Source of the DNA: Entrophospora sp. SA101
Lineage: Eukaryota > Glomeromycota > Glomeromycetes > Entrophosporales > Entrophosporaceae
Assembly (NCBI GenBank): GCA_958430865.1
Contig: CAUDNR010004463.1
Location: 675 to 46,169, forward strand
Direction of reading: 5' to 3'
DNA: 45,495 bases
Of this stretch, positions 45,352 through 45,495 are shown piece after piece (position 1 is the stretch's first letter; every line of letters starts with the position of its first letter). Under the pieces are notes generated by a model. The model searched no databases. It saw only the letters and a program-made list of their open reading frames with translations, and was not told where the DNA came from. Both the position numbers and the translations under genes were made by a program.

Positions 45352-45495
45352 TTGCAAGAATGAATATTTTGTTAATAAATATATCTTTTAATAATAAAAC
45401 TGTCAGTGATTAATTTCGTATATGGGGGCTGTTCTAGGAAAAAGTGGGTTTCGACCCTCAGATTCAAAAATGAGATATTTATACCAAATTAATCT

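Larger units (their letters stand above)
37243..45495 (-). repeat. Right arm of 8.25-kb inverted repeat
   Basis: This is the reverse-complement copy of 1-8248. It ends at the last base of the window, exactly opposite base 1. The inner 81 bp (37243-37323) also form the end of each local tandem-repeat unit to the left (35882-35962 and 36157-36237), so the inner boundary of this arm is more complex than that of the left arm. Everything described for the left arm has its mirror here at 45496 minus x. Confidence 0.97.

Noticed and set aside
1..45495. CRISPR array, tRNA or rRNA genes
   Set aside because: No regularly spaced direct repeats with unique spacers. No tRNA-like cloverleaf or rRNA core sequence was recognised on either strand by eye.
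1..45495. Starship, Maverick/Polinton or giant-virus insertion
   Set aside because: No DUF3435-type captain, no protein-primed polymerase, retroviral-like integrase, packaging ATPase or capsid gene was seen. The interior genes are intron-rich host-type genes.

Overview
The window is AT-rich eukaryotic DNA with short GT-AG introns, many microsatellites and low-complexity acidic or Asn-rich coding tails. It holds an F-box/LRR gene, hAT-type transposase debris and a nuclease-kinase gene of Crinkler type. Together these fit a fungus of the Rhizophagus (arbuscular mycorrhizal, Glomeromycotina) kind best. That assignment is an inference from gene style, not from a marker gene.

Layout: the whole 45,495 bp is a giant inverted-repeat structure. 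Bases 1-8248 reappear as the reverse complement at 37243-45495. Position x pairs with 45496-x without any indel at every point compared out to about 7823. The innermost ~425 bp of the arms then drop abruptly to roughly 95% identity with small indels. The arms hold no intact gene. They contain MITE-like elements, minisatellites, short GC-richer ORFs and decayed coding remnants near the outer ends.

The unique interior (8249-37242) carries ordinary-looking nuclear genes, given as my splice models: an intronless F-box protein (10467-11837), a two-exon TPR-repeat protein (minus, 20114-23068), a TIMMDC1-like inner-membrane protein (minus, 24306-24961), a 17-exon lipin/Pah1-type phosphatidate phosphatase (25471-30226) and a three-exon ER J-domain protein of Erj5 type (31339-32328). 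The last three are compartment or housekeeping functions; the lipin and the ER J-protein both act at the endoplasmic reticulum. Between the F-box and TPR genes lies a junkyard of decayed mobile and effector-like genes: a multi-copy-type ORF remnant, a hAT transposase pseudogene with a nested MITE, a coiled-coil/PD-(D/E)xK/kinase Crinkler-like gene with a frame break, a decayed RNase-H-like transposase relative, a 10-N assembly gap, and a VPS36 (ESCRT-II) gene lacking both ends.

The inner edge of the right arm carries a nested tandem duplication (1,086-bp and 275-bp units). A separate perfect 221-bp tandem duplication lies between the lipin and J-protein genes. The central open question is whether the 8.25-kb arms are terminal repeats of a giant element or invertible segment, or an assembly product that places one repeat at both ends. 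Long reads spanning the arms would decide it.
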